Shown here: one piece after another, positions 1 to 9,531 of the stretch | How positions within the stretch are numbered: the stretch's first letter is position 1 | Layout of the letters: each line of letters starts with the position of its first letter | From: Anaeromyxobacter soli | GTDB taxonomy: Bacteria > Myxococcota > Myxococcia > Myxococcales > Anaeromyxobacteraceae | DNA: 64,000 bases | Assembly: GCF_022808855.1 (NCBI RefSeq) | Contig: NZ_JAKZLF010000001.1 | Span: forward strand, 246,597-310,596 | Reading direction: 5' to 3' | Translations under genes and position numbers: made by a program | Notes under the pieces: generated by a model | What the model was told of the DNA's origin: nothing | The model's database searches: none | What the model saw: the letters and a program-made list of their open reading frames with translations, nothing else

Positions 1-518
1 CCCCGCGCCGGCGCCCCGGCGGGCTCCCGGCGCGCGCCGGGTCGCGGCTCGAGATCGGCCGTTTAGAGCGCGCGACCGGCACGCCGGTCCGCGCCGCGGC
101 CGCCTCCGGCGCGACCCCGGACGCGCCCGCAGGGGCGTGACGAGCGGCCGCACGCGAGCCGAGTCGGCGTCACGCCGCCCTCCGGGGGAGCGACGAACGA
201 TTTGCGTCTTCGGAAGATTCTGCGTCTTCGGAAAACAATCTGCGCGTGTGGACGCACCATTGTGCGCGTCCAATGGGGCGCGACGAAACAACTGCGCGGC
301 AAGCGATCCGGCATCTCTCTCCCGCGCCTTCGGGTCGCACCCGACGAGCCAATGTCGCCTTCGCCGTTCGCGCATATGGTGCACCTCACCGGTCGATATG
401 CACCCCGCGCGATAGGTGACACACGCGCCGCCCCCGTGCTCTTTTCGCCACGCCTGCGGCCCCGAAAACATCGCGAGCCTGCGACAGCTCCGGCCCGGCC
501 GCCTCTAGGAGATCAAAC
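1..518. other. Left-edge intergenic region with a short direct repeat
   Basis: I see no convincing gene here; the open frames on both strands are arginine/proline-rich translations of GC-rich DNA with no family resemblance. The stretch from about 190 to 440 is visibly less GC-rich than its surroundings and probably holds the promoter of the downstream carrier gene. It contains a direct repeat of GCGTCTTCGGAA at 204-215 and 222-233 (18-bp period) and two ATATG-type words in opposite orientation (GCATAT near 373, ATATGC near 396). These could be operator sites; that is inference. Confidence 0.4.
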
Positions 519-1847
519 ATGTCACGACGCGGATGGATCGTCGTCCTCGCCGGCACCGGCCTCAACCTCGCCCTCGGCATCCTCTACGCCTGGAGCGTCT
601 TCTCGAAGCAGCTCGTCGAGTCCGTCGAGCGAGGCGGGTTCGGCTGGACGAAGACCGCCGCCACGCTGCCCTACACGGTCGCGATCGCGTGCTTCGCCCT
701 GATGATGGTGCCGGCCGGCCGCCTTCAGGATCGGCTGGGGCCCCGCGTCGTCGCGTCCGCGGGCGGCGTGCTCACCGGCCTCGGCCTCATCGTCGCGAGC
801 TTCGCCTCTGCCGAGACGACCTGGCCCGCGCTGCTCGGCTTCGGGCTCCTCGGCGGGACCGGCTTCGGCCTCGGCTACTCGGCGACGACGCCGGCCGCGG
901 TGAAGTGGTTCCCGCCCGCGAAGAAGGGGCTCATCACCGGCATCGTGGTGGGCGGCTTCGGCCTGGCGCCGGTGTACATCGCGCCGCTCTCGAAGTACCT
1001 CATCGCCTCCTACGGCGTCGCCGGCGCGTTCCGCATCCTCGGCATCGCGTTCCTCGTGACGGCGACCGGCTTCGCGCAGCTCGTCGCGAACCCGCCCACC
1101 CCGCTCTCCCCCGCGAAGGCGGCGGCGAAGGCGGGCGTCGGCCCCGATCGCACGTGGCAGGAGATGGTGCGCACCCCCACGTTCTGGTCGCTCTGGATCC
1201 AGTACGCCTGCGCCGCCACCGCCGGTCTCATGATCATCGGCCACATGGCGAAGATCGTCTCCGTGCAGTCGCAGAACTCCATCAAGGTCGGGTTCGTGTT
1301 CGTCGCGCTGCTCGCCATCTTCAACGCGAGCGGCCGCATCGTGGCCGGCATCATCTCCGACTACATCGGCCGCGTGGTCACCATCGGCCTCGTCTGCGTG
1401 CTGCAGGCCGTGGCGATGATGTTCTTCGCGAGCTTCTCCACGATCGCGACCTTCATCCTCGGCTCGGCGGTGGTCGGCTTCAGCTACGGCGCGTGCCTCT
1501 CGCTCTTCCCCGCGACGGCGGCCGACAACTGGGGCACGAAGAACCTCGGCCTCAACTACGGCATCCTGTTCACGGCGTGGGGCGTGGGCGGCGTGCTCGG
1601 CCCGACGCTCGCCGGCAAGATCGCCGACCAGACCGGCTCGTACGCCGGCGCCTACGGCATGGCCGCGGTGCTGCTCCTCGTGGCGGTGGTGCTCGCCATG
1701 CTGAGCTACGTGAGCATCTCGGTGAGCATCCCGGAGAAGGAGGTCCGCATCCGCATCGGCCGCCGGGCGGCGAAGCGCGAGGAGGCCCCGGCCGTCTTCC
1801 CGCCGCAGGCGCGGGCTGTTGCCGGCGCGGACGCGCGCTCCATGTAG
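519..1847 (+). CDS. OFA-family MFS transporter (oxalate/formate antiporter-like)
   Basis: A 442-residue inner-membrane carrier of the major facilitator superfamily. The N-terminus (GLNLALGILYAWSVFSKQL) is the hallmark start of the oxalate/formate antiporter (OFA) subfamily, and the loop after helix 2 carries the MFS signature GRLQDRLGPR. About twelve hydrophobic segments are visible, with a basic cytoplasmic tail ending near residue 442, the normal length for the family. The ATG is preceded by AGGAG at a good distance. It stands alone, with the next gene in opposite orientation. OFA carriers exchange small monocarboxylates or oxalate; the actual substrate cannot be read from sequence. Confidence 0.88.
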   Translation: MSRRGWIVVLAGTGLNLALGILYAWSVFSKQLVESVERGGFGWTKTAATLPYTVAIACFALMMVPAGRLQDRLGPRVVASAGGVLTGLGLIVASFASAETTWPALLGFGLLGGTGFGLGYSATTPAAVKWFPPAKKGLITGIVVGGFGLAPVYIAPLSKYLIASYGVAGAFRILGIAFLVTATGFAQLVANPPTPLSPAKAAAKAGVGPDRTWQEMVRTPTFWSLWIQYACAATAGLMIIGHMAKIVSVQSQNSIKVGFVFVALLAIFNASGRIVAGIISDYIGRVVTIGLVCVLQAVAMMFFASFSTIATFILGSAVVGFSYGACLSLFPATAADNWGTKNLGLNYGILFTAWGVGGVLGPTLAGKIADQTGSYAGAYGMAAVLLLVAVVLAMLSYVSISVSIPEKEVRIRIGRRAAKREEAPAVFPPQARAVAGADARSM

Positions 1848-2057
1848 CTGCGGCGCACGATCCCGGGCCTGCGACGGGCGTCCTCGCTCCTCGCGCCTGC
1901 GGCGTACGGAAGCAGTACGCCTCGGCGCTCGTCGCTGTGGGTGCCCGTCTCGGCTCCAGTCTCGTGCGCCTCGCCACCGCGGGCGGGGCGGATTCACCGA
2001 AAGTAACCCGCCGCCCGCCCCGAGCTCCTCGAGGGGCGAGCGGCTCTTTCTCGTCCA

Positions 2058-3686
2058 TCAGGCCGCGCGGACGACGACGCCGCTCGCGGTCTCCGCGAAC
2101 CGCAGCTCCGGGTGGAGCCGCTCCGCCGTGCGGAGCGCCCACTCGCGGTCGAAGAGCACGACGGGCCGGTCCCGCACGTCCAGCACGAGGAGGCCCTCCA
2201 CGCCGCTCGGGAAGTCCTCGACGTCGATGGCCTTCCCGTCGGCGCGGCTCACCCAGCGCGCGAGCTGGTAGGGCACCGCCTCGACGCGGACCTCGACGCC
2301 GTACTCCGACTCGAGGCGGTACTTCACCACCTCGAACTGCAGCTGCCCGAGCGCGCCCAGCACGAGGTCGCCGGCGCGGCCCGCGGGCGGCCGGTAGAGC
2401 TGCACCGTCCCCTCCTGGGCGAGCTGCTCGATGCCCCGCGCGAACTGCTTGCGGCGGAGCGGGTCCACGAGCGCGAGGCGCCGGAAGTGCTCGGGGGCGA
2501 AGCTCGGGATGCCCTCGAACATGAACCGGGAGCCGCCGGTCAGGGTGTCGCCGATCTCGAGCGCGCCGGTGTCGTGGATGCCGACCACGTCGCCGGGGTA
2601 GGACTCGTCGACGATGGTGCGATCGCGCGCCATGAACTGCGTCGGCGTCGCGAGCCGCACCTCCTTGCCCGAGCGCACGTTGTGGACCTTCATGCCCCGC
2701 GTGAGGCGGCCGGAGCAGATGCGCAGGAAGGCCACGCGATCCCGGTGGGCCTTGTCCATGTTCGCCTGGATCTTGAAGACGAACCCGCTGAACTCGTCCT
2801 GCGCCGGCGCGACGGGCCCCTGGTCGGACTCGCGCGGGCGCGGCGGCGGCATGAGCTCGATGAACGTGTCGAGGAACGCCTCGAGGCCGAAGTTGTTGAC
2901 CGCGCTCCCGAAGAACATCGGCGAGAGCTCGCCCGCCTCGAAGCGCGCGCGATCGAAGTCGTCGCCCGCCGCCTCGAGCAGCTCGGCGTCCTCGCGGAGC
3001 CGGGCATAGCCCGCGTCGTCGAGGGCCTCCCGGACGGCGGGATCGTCGATGCCGCTGACCTCCACCGGCGGACGCTCGGCGCCCACGCCCGCGGAGGAGC
3101 CGGAGTGCGCCGGGTCGAAGAGGTACACCCGCCGCGCGACGCGGTGGTAGACGCCGGCGAAGGTGCCGCCGCGGAACACCGGCCAGGTGATCGGGTAGAC
3201 GCCGATGCCGAGGACGCTCTCCACCTCGCCGATGAGCTCGAAGGGCTCACGGCCGGGCCGGTCCATCTTGTTCACGAAGGTGAAGATGGGGATGGCGCGC
3301 TGCCGGCAGACCCGGAACAGCTTGCGCGTCTGCGCCTCGACGCCCTTGGCCGAGTCGAGGAGCATCACCGCCCCGTCGACGGCGTGGAGCGTGCGATAGG
3401 TGTCCTCGCTGAAGTCGGCGTGGCCGGGGGTGTCGAGCAGGTTCATCTGCATCCCGCGATACGGGAACTGCAGGACGCTCGTGGTGATGGAGATGCCGCG
3501 CTCGCGCTCCATCTCCATCCAGTCGCTCACCGCGTTGGCGCGGCCGCGCTTCGCCTTCACCGCGCCCGCGAGCTGGATGACGCCGCCGTAGAGGAGGAGC
3601 TTCTCGGTGAGCGTCGTCTTGCCCGCGTCGGGGTGGGAGATGATCGCGAACGTGCGCCGGCGGGCGGTCTCGTGCTGGACGGTCAT
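2058..3686 (-). CDS. prfC: Peptide chain release factor 3
   Basis: A 542-residue translational GTPase that recycles class I release factors RF1/RF2 from the ribosome after termination. The G domain is complete: G1 SHPDAGKTT at about residues 16-24, the G3 motif DTPGHADFSEDT and G4 NKMDR, followed by the domain II/III sequences typical of RF3. I chose the internal ATG at 3686, giving MTVQHETARRRTF, because it matches the usual family start; the longer frame adds a low-complexity leader. Length agrees with RF3 (E. coli 529). It is a single-gene unit between an oppositely oriented carrier gene and an ABC operon on the same strand. Confidence 0.95.
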   Translation of the reverse strand: MTVQHETARRRTFAIISHPDAGKTTLTEKLLLYGGVIQLAGAVKAKRGRANAVSDWMEMERERGISITTSVLQFPYRGMQMNLLDTPGHADFSEDTYRTLHAVDGAVMLLDSAKGVEAQTRKLFRVCRQRAIPIFTFVNKMDRPGREPFELIGEVESVLGIGVYPITWPVFRGGTFAGVYHRVARRVYLFDPAHSGSSAGVGAERPPVEVSGIDDPAVREALDDAGYARLREDAELLEAAGDDFDRARFEAGELSPMFFGSAVNNFGLEAFLDTFIELMPPPRPRESDQGPVAPAQDEFSGFVFKIQANMDKAHRDRVAFLRICSGRLTRGMKVHNVRSGKEVRLATPTQFMARDRTIVDESYPGDVVGIHDTGALEIGDTLTGGSRFMFEGIPSFAPEHFRRLALVDPLRRKQFARGIEQLAQEGTVQLYRPPAGRAGDLVLGALGQLQFEVVKYRLESEYGVEVRVEAVPYQLARWVSRADGKAIDVEDFPSGVEGLLVLDVRDRPVVLFDREWALRTAERLHPELRFAETASGVVVRAA

Positions 3687-3834
3687 GGTCGGGGGCGCGC
3701 GACCGGGCGGCCAGCGCGCCGGCGGGTCGTAACAGCCCGCGCCGCGCGCCGTCAAGGCGCTGGCGCGGGCGGACCCCGGGGGCCCCCCGGCCGATCCCCG
3801 GGCGAGCGGCCATCCCGGATCCGCGCCGCGGCCC

Positions 3835-5112
3835 TCAGGGCGCGGTGAGCACCTGCGCCGCGGCGTCGTGGACGAAGAGGCCGCCGTAGCTCGCCCAGGA
3901 CACGAACCGCTCGAACACCGCCTCGAAGTCCTCGCGCGGCGCGGCGACCGCGATGAGCTCGAGCACGAAGTCGCGCTCCACCCGGCCGCCGGGGCTCCGG
4001 GCGATGGCGTCCTGCACCTGCCGGAAGAGCCCGAGGCCCAGGAGGCGCTCGCGCCAGATCGCGCGCCGCTCCGCGTCGGGCGCCCGGACGAAGCGCTGGC
4101 CGAGCGGCGCGAGCACCACCGCCCGGCGGGGCGTGTCGACGAGATCGAGGAGCTCGGCGGCGTTGACCGCGTTGATGGTGCGGTCGAACCGGCTGTCGGT
4201 CTCGGCGGCGATGCGGAACACGTCCTCCCGCCCGCCGCGCGCGTCCAGGTACTCGACGAGGCCGATCACGTCGCCCGCGCTCGCGTCCGGGAGCGCCTCC
4301 ACCGGCGCGCCCCCGGCGGGCACGTCCGGCATCTCCATCCCGGTGATGACGTCGTGCAGCCGGTCGACGAGCTGCGCGAGCCCCGGCGAGCGGTAGTCGC
4401 GCGGGCGCGGGAGCGGGTCGTCGATCACGGCGCGGACCCGGCCCGGGTTGGCGTCGAGCACGACGATCCGATCGGCCATGTACACGACCTCGGGGATGTC
4501 GTGGCTCACGAGCACGATCGCGCTCGGGCGCCGCTCCGCGGCCGCCCAGATGTCCAGGATCTCGGCGCGGAGCGCCTCGGCGGTGAGCGCGTCCACCTGG
4601 CTGAACGGCTCGTCCATGAACAGGAGCTCCGGCTCGAGCGAGAGCGCGCGGGCGGTGCCGACCCGCTGCTTCATCCCGCCGGAGAGCTCTCGCGGGTAGG
4701 CGTCCGCCACCTCGGCGAGGCCGACGAGCCGCAGCGCGCGCTCGGTCCGCGCTGGGACCTCGGCGGGCGGCGTCCCGGCGGCGCGGAGCACCTCCGAGAC
4801 GTTCCGCGCCACGGTCATCCACGGGAAGAGCGCAGCGCCCTGGAACATGAACCCCACCGCCGGGTTCACGCCGCGGAGCGGCGCGCCGCGGAAGCGCACC
4901 TCGCCCCCGGTGGGCGCGAGGAGCCCGGCGAGGACCCGCAGGATCGTCGACTTCCCGCAGCCCGAAGGGCCGAGGAGCGCGAGCACCTCGCCCGCGCGGA
5001 CCTCGAGGTCCACGTCCTCGAGCACGCGGCGCGGCGGTCCGTGCGGCTGCGGGAACTCGACGACGAGCCTCCTCAGCTCGCACAGCGGTCCGTTCGCGGC
5101 GTTCGCGGCCAT
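3835..5112 (-). CDS. NitT/TauT-type ABC importer ATPase with C-terminal AAA-associated domain
   Basis: A 425-residue ATPase. Residues about 1-250 form the nucleotide-binding domain of the nitrate/sulfonate/taurine importer class: Walker A GPSGCGKST, signature ELSGGMKQR, Walker B LLFMDEP and H-loop VSHDI. About residues 270-425 match the AAA-associated C-terminal extension found on a subset of these ATPases; its role is not established. Start is the ATG at 5112 with GGGGAGG just upstream. It lies 8 nt downstream of the two-in-one permease gene, so the two form an operon. No solute-binding protein is encoded nearby, so the substrate is unknown. Confidence 0.88.
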   Translation of the reverse strand: MAANAANGPLCELRRLVVEFPQPHGPPRRVLEDVDLEVRAGEVLALLGPSGCGKSTILRVLAGLLAPTGGEVRFRGAPLRGVNPAVGFMFQGAALFPWMTVARNVSEVLRAAGTPPAEVPARTERALRLVGLAEVADAYPRELSGGMKQRVGTARALSLEPELLFMDEPFSQVDALTAEALRAEILDIWAAAERRPSAIVLVSHDIPEVVYMADRIVVLDANPGRVRAVIDDPLPRPRDYRSPGLAQLVDRLHDVITGMEMPDVPAGGAPVEALPDASAGDVIGLVEYLDARGGREDVFRIAAETDSRFDRTINAVNAAELLDLVDTPRRAVVLAPLGQRFVRAPDAERRAIWRERLLGLGLFRQVQDAIARSPGGRVERDFVLELIAVAAPREDFEAVFERFVSWASYGGLFVHDAAAQVLTAP

Positions 5113-5120
5113 GCCCTCCC

Positions 5121-6830
5121 CTACCTCTGGAGCGAGAAGCGCTCCTCGGCGACCCGGCCGAGCGGGCGCCACACGAGCCGGTTGAACACCACGACGGTGA
5201 CCGCCATCACCGTCACCGCGGCCGCGAGATCCGCGAGCCTCGCCTCCGCGGCGGCCCGGCTGATCGCGGCGCCGAGCCCGGGCGCGACGAGGGTGTCCCT
5301 CCCGATCGCGACGTACTCCGAGACGATGCTCGCGTTCCAGGCGCCGCCCGCGGCGGTGACCCAGCCGGTGACGAGGTACGGGAACACCGCCGGCAGGTAG
5401 AGCGCGCGGAGCCGCTGCCAGCGCCCGAGCCGGTAGGCGCGCGAGGCCTCCTCGAGATCCGAGGGCACCGCCTGCGCGCCGGCGATCACGTTGAAGAGCA
5501 CGTACCACTGGGTGGCGAGCGTCATGAGGAGGACGCTCGCGACGCCGAGGCCGACGCCCGCCGCGCGGAGCGCGAGGACCACCGCCGGGAAGAGCATCGG
5601 CGCCGGGAACGAGGCGACGACCTGGACCGCCGGCTGGAGCACGCGTGCGAGCCGCGGCGAGCGCCCGATCGCGATGCCCGCCGGCACCGCCCAGAGCGTC
5701 GCGAGCGCGACCGAGGCGAGCACGCGGCCGAGCGTGATCGCCGCCTCGCGGCCCACGCCGATCCAGGCGGACGCGCTCTCCGCCCGGAGGAGCTGGACGA
5801 GGCGCAGCCCGCCCACCGCGAGGACGCCGAGCAGGAGGAGGAACAGCGCCGGGGAGACGAGCGGCAGCGCCGCGGCGACCGCGCGCGGTGCGCGGCGGGG
5901 CGGGCGAGGAGGGCGTCGCCGGCGACGGAGGGCGGCGGCGAGCCGCGAGCGGCGCAGGAGGTCGTACACCCAGGAACGCGCCGGCAGGGCGGCGCCGCCC
6001 TCGTCCAGCCGGAAGCGCTCCGACCACGCGACGAGCGGCCGCCACACGAGCTGGTCGAGCAGGACGACGAGGAGCGCCATGGCGACGACGCTCGCGATCA
6101 TGGCGCCGCCGTCCCCGCGCTGAACGGCGACGCTCATGTACGCGCCGATCCCGGGGAGGCGGAAGTCCCGGTCGCCGAGCACGAACGCCTCGCTCACCAT
6201 GAGGAAGAACCAGCCGCCCGCCATGCTCATCATGCTGTTCCAGACGAGCCCGATGGCGGCCGCCGGCAGCTCGAGCGCGCGGAAGCGCCGCCACGCCGAG
6301 AAGCGCCCCCAGGCGGCGACCTCGGCGAGCTCCTTCGGCACGCTCCTCACCGCGCGGTAGAAGCTGAACGTCATGTTCCAGGCCTGGCCCGTGAAGATCA
6401 TGAGGATCGCCGCGAGCTCGAGGCCCACGCGCGAGCGCGGGAACGCGGCGACGAGCGCGAGGACGAGCCCGGGCATGAAGCCGAGGACCGGGATGCTCTG
6501 GAGCACGTCGAGGAGCGGGACGAGGACGCGCTCCGCGCGGCGATCCTTCGCGGCCCAGTACCCGTAGCCGATGGAGAAGACGAGGGAGAGCGCATAGGCG
6601 GCGACGCCGCGGAGCAGGGAGTAGAGCGCGTAGCGCGGGAGCGCCGCGACGGAGAGGTCGATCTCGACGGCGGCGCGGAGCCCGCCACCGGCCAGGTGGC
6701 CGAGCCGCACGAGCCCGACCGCCGCGCCGGCGACGGCGAGGAGGAGCGCCGCCTCGATGGCGCGCGGCCGGTGCGAACGGTCGAGGAGCGCGCTCGCGGC
6801 GCCGAACACCCGGTTCACCCGATCCCGCAT
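5121..6830 (-). CDS. ABC transporter permease with two fused permease domains
   Basis: A 569-residue inner-membrane protein made of two binding-protein-dependent permease domains joined by an arginine-rich linker (about residues 265-300). The first half carries the EAA-like loop KELAEVAAWGRFSAWRRF; the second carries SDLEEASRAYRLGRWQRL, each followed by the expected LPAA/LPAV turn. NitT/TauT permeases are usually single-domain homodimers, so this is an internal duplication acting as a pseudo-dimer with the downstream ATPase. The ATG at 6830 is chosen; an in-frame ATG at 6872 would add 14 residues. The upstream gene hemF is divergent. Confidence 0.87.
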   Translation of the reverse strand: MRDRVNRVFGAASALLDRSHRPRAIEAALLLAVAGAAVGLVRLGHLAGGGLRAAVEIDLSVAALPRYALYSLLRGVAAYALSLVFSIGYGYWAAKDRRAERVLVPLLDVLQSIPVLGFMPGLVLALVAAFPRSRVGLELAAILMIFTGQAWNMTFSFYRAVRSVPKELAEVAAWGRFSAWRRFRALELPAAAIGLVWNSMMSMAGGWFFLMVSEAFVLGDRDFRLPGIGAYMSVAVQRGDGGAMIASVVAMALLVVLLDQLVWRPLVAWSERFRLDEGGAALPARSWVYDLLRRSRLAAALRRRRRPPRPPRRAPRAVAAALPLVSPALFLLLLGVLAVGGLRLVQLLRAESASAWIGVGREAAITLGRVLASVALATLWAVPAGIAIGRSPRLARVLQPAVQVVASFPAPMLFPAVVLALRAAGVGLGVASVLLMTLATQWYVLFNVIAGAQAVPSDLEEASRAYRLGRWQRLRALYLPAVFPYLVTGWVTAAGGAWNASIVSEYVAIGRDTLVAPGLGAAISRAAAEARLADLAAAVTVMAVTVVVFNRLVWRPLGRVAEERFSLQR

Positions 6831-6950
6831 CCCCCGCCCCGCGCTCCCTTTCACGGACGCGCCTCGCGACATCAAGGCACGAGACGGTGCGTGCGTCCCC
6901 GCCCCCGCCGGGAGGTGGCACCGCGCGGGTCCGCGCGGCATCTCGTCGCC

Positions 6951-7859
6951 GTGCCCACGCCCGCCCCGCCCGAAGCGCTCGACCGCCTCTACGCCGACAT
7001 GGTCGCGTTCACGCGTGCCACCCAGGACGCCCTCTGCCGCGAGCTCGAGCGCGTGGACGGCGCGGCGCGCTTTCGCGAGGACGCGTGGGCGCGGCCGGGC
7101 GGCGGCGGCGGGATCTCCCGCGTGCTCCAGGACGGCGCCGTCTTCGAGAAGGCGGGGGTGAGCTTCTCGGACGTGCACGGCGCGCTCTCCCCCGACTTCG
7201 CCCGCAGGGTGGGAGGCGAGGGCGTCGCGTTCGCCGCGACCGGGCTGTCCGTCGTCATCCACCCGCAGAGCCCGATGGTGCCGACCGCGCACATGAACGT
7301 GCGGATGATCCGCCGCGGGGAGGCAGGCTGGTTCGGCGGGGGGGCGGACCTCACGCCCTACTACCTGTTCGACGAGGACTGCGTCCACTTCCACCGCGTG
7401 ATGCGCGAGGCCTGCGAGCGGCACGCGGCGGGGAGCCACGCGCGGCTCAAGCGCGCCGCGGACGCCTACTTCCACCTGCGCCACCGCGGGGAGCACCGCG
7501 GCGTGGGCGGGATCTTCTTCGAGGACACGGGGGGCCCGCTCGAGCGGGACCTCGCCTTCGCGAAGGACGTCGCGTCCGACTTCCTGGCGGCCTACGTGCC
7601 CATCGTCGAGCGGCGCCGCGCGGAGCCGTACGGCGAGGAGGAGCGGCGCTGGCAGGAGATCCGCCGCGGACGCTACGTGGAGTTCAACCTCGTGCTCGAC
7701 CGCGGGACGGTGTTCGGGCTCGAGACCGGCGGGCGCACCGAGTCGATCCTGATGTCGCTGCCGCCGCGCGTCCGCTGGGTGTACGGCCACGAGCCCGCCC
7801 CGGGCAGCCGCGAGGCGGCGCTCCTCGAGGTGCTCCGCACGCCGCGCGACTGGGTCTGA
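6951..7859 (+). CDS. hemF: Oxygen-dependent coproporphyrinogen III oxidase
   Basis: A 302-residue cytosolic haem-biosynthesis enzyme that converts coproporphyrinogen III to protoporphyrinogen IX using O2. The family motifs are present: HPQSPMVPTAHMNVR, GGGADLTPYY and GVGGIFFEDT, with the usual length of about 300. No ATG is well placed; the GTG at 6951 gives a full-length protein, and an in-frame ATG at 6999 would remove 16 residues. Having the oxygen-dependent form implies that the host meets oxygen at least part of the time, although other genes here suit anaerobic respiration. It is divergent from the ABC permease gene. Confidence 0.95.
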   Translation: MPTPAPPEALDRLYADMVAFTRATQDALCRELERVDGAARFREDAWARPGGGGGISRVLQDGAVFEKAGVSFSDVHGALSPDFARRVGGEGVAFAATGLSVVIHPQSPMVPTAHMNVRMIRRGEAGWFGGGADLTPYYLFDEDCVHFHRVMREACERHAAGSHARLKRAADAYFHLRHRGEHRGVGGIFFEDTGGPLERDLAFAKDVASDFLAAYVPIVERRRAEPYGEEERRWQEIRRGRYVEFNLVLDRGTVFGLETGGRTESILMSLPPRVRWVYGHEPAPGSREAALLEVLRTPRDWV

Positions 7860-8046
7860 CCCGGAGGCGCGAAGATCGAGGGCCGCTGTGAGGGACGGTG
7901 CGCAGCGGTGGTCCCGCTTCGCCCACGATATCCCGACGCGCCGCGGCGGCGCGGACGTCACGCCGGTCGCGGACTTGCCCAGCGAGGCGGCTTCCCCGTA
8001 GCGTGGGCTCGCCCGGCCGCCCGGCCGGCGCCCCGGAGATCCCCGC

Positions 8047-9516
8047 ATGACGCGCCGCTCGCTGTCGCTCCTCGCCCTGGCCCTGGCCGTCGCGCTCGCG
8101 TGCGCCGCGCACGAGAAGTCCGGCGACCGCGCCGCCGCGCTCGGCGACTGGAAGACCGCCGAGCGCGAGTACGCGGCGGCGGTGCGCAAGGATCCGTCCA
8201 AGAAGGAGCTGCAGGACAAGTACCGGCAGGCGCGCGCGGCCGCGCTGGAGGACGCGACGAGGCGGGCGCAGGCGTGCGTCGCGGCGCGCGACTGGGAGTG
8301 CGCGTTCTCCGAGTCCGACTACGCGCTCGCGCTGGAGCCGACGAGCGCGGCGCTCGCGACCCTGCGGCGCGACTCCGGCCGAGAGGTGGGCTACCTCCGG
8401 CTCCGGCGCGCGCAGGAGTCGGCGAGCGGGCGCGACTGGGCCACGGCGCTGCAGCTCTTGGAAGGCGCGCGCGCGGCGACCGACGACCCGGGCGTCGCGG
8501 CGGAGGCCCGGCGGGTGGAGCCGGGCGTGGTGCGTGGCGCGGTCGACGCGGCGGAGCGCCACCGCGCGGCCCGTCAGTTCCCCGAGGCCATCGAGCTCCT
8601 CACGCGCGCGGCGCGGGTCGACGCGAGCGTCACCCCCCGGCTCGACGCGGTCCGCGCCGAGCACGAGCGCTGGAAGGACGCGGAGTCCGAGCGGTACGCG
8701 GCCGAGGGCGACGCGCTCCTCGCGAAGCGTCGCTTCGCGGAGGCGAAGGCGAGCTACGACGCCGCCCTGAAGCTGCGCCCGAACGGCCGCGCCCAGCCCC
8801 GCGCGCGCTGCGCCGGGCTCCTCGCCCAGGGCGACGAGGCGCTCCGGCGGCGCGACTTCTCCGGCGCCGAGCGGGCGTTCGCCGAGGCGGCGGCGCTCGA
8901 GGCCGACGGCGGCATCGCCCTCGCCGAGCTCGACCGCGTCAAGGTGCGCCCCTACGCGGTGCGGCTCCGGTCCGTCCTCGTCCGCCCCACGCGGCCGGAC
9001 GGCTGGCCCTGGGCGGGCAGCCGCAGCCTCGAGCTCGACCGGGCGCTGACGCGCCTCGCGAAGCACACGGAGGGTAGCGCCCAGTCGCCGACGGGCGTGG
9101 CGCTCGACCTCGCGCGCCGCATCCCGCACGCCAACCAGCCGAACCTCGTCGTGACCCTCGCGCTGCCCGACGGCCGCGCCTTCCAGAGCGCGCCGCGGCG
9201 CGGCGTCTACGCACTCCTCGAGGGCAGCGTCGTCGTCGCGGCGAACGCGTACGACGAACGGACGATCTCGCTGCGGGTGGTGACCGACGAGGGCGGCGGC
9301 CGGATGACCGACGTCGGCCTCGTCGCGTTCCGGCTGGCGGACCTCGTGGCGAACGGCGAGGTGGCGCTCTCGGGCGGCTCGGTGACGGAGCTGCGCCTCG
9401 AGGCGGACGTCGCCGACAGGCCGGACGGGACGTTCACGGGGCTCACGCAGATCGGCGGACCGGCGACGCCCGCCGCCCAGCCCGTCCCCGCCCCGCCGCC
9501 TGCGCCCCACCGCTAG
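8047..9516 (+). CDS. Secreted TPR-type protein of unknown function
   Basis: A 489-residue protein not assigned to a named family. It begins with a basic N-terminus and a hydrophobic segment ending in ALACAAHE, so it is exported; the cysteine could be a lipidation site but the box is not canonical. Residues about 25-300 are alanine/arginine-rich helical repeats of tetratricopeptide character (for example DWKTAEREYAAAVRKDP and RRFAEAKASYDAALKLRP). The C-terminal 180 residues look like a beta-sandwich (VKVRPYAVRLRSVLV onward), possibly C2-like. The tail is proline/alanine-rich. It is a single gene convergent with the acetyltransferase at 9532. Confidence 0.75.
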   Translation: MTRRSLSLLALALAVALACAAHEKSGDRAAALGDWKTAEREYAAAVRKDPSKKELQDKYRQARAAALEDATRRAQACVAARDWECAFSESDYALALEPTSAALATLRRDSGREVGYLRLRRAQESASGRDWATALQLLEGARAATDDPGVAAEARRVEPGVVRGAVDAAERHRAARQFPEAIELLTRAARVDASVTPRLDAVRAEHERWKDAESERYAAEGDALLAKRRFAEAKASYDAALKLRPNGRAQPRARCAGLLAQGDEALRRRDFSGAERAFAEAAALEADGGIALAELDRVKVRPYAVRLRSVLVRPTRPDGWPWAGSRSLELDRALTRLAKHTEGSAQSPTGVALDLARRIPHANQPNLVVTLALPDGRAFQSAPRRGVYALLEGSVVVAANAYDERTISLRVVTDEGGGRMTDVGLVAFRLADLVANGEVALSGGSVTELRLEADVADRPDGTFTGLTQIGGPATPAAQPVPAPPPAPHR

Positions 9517-9531
9517 AAGGCGGTCCGGCGG

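Noticed and set aside
1848..2057. Possible gene or RNA between the OFA carrier and prfC
   Set aside because: No hairpin with U-run, no start with ribosome-binding site and no recognisable RNA fold; treated as plain intergenic DNA.
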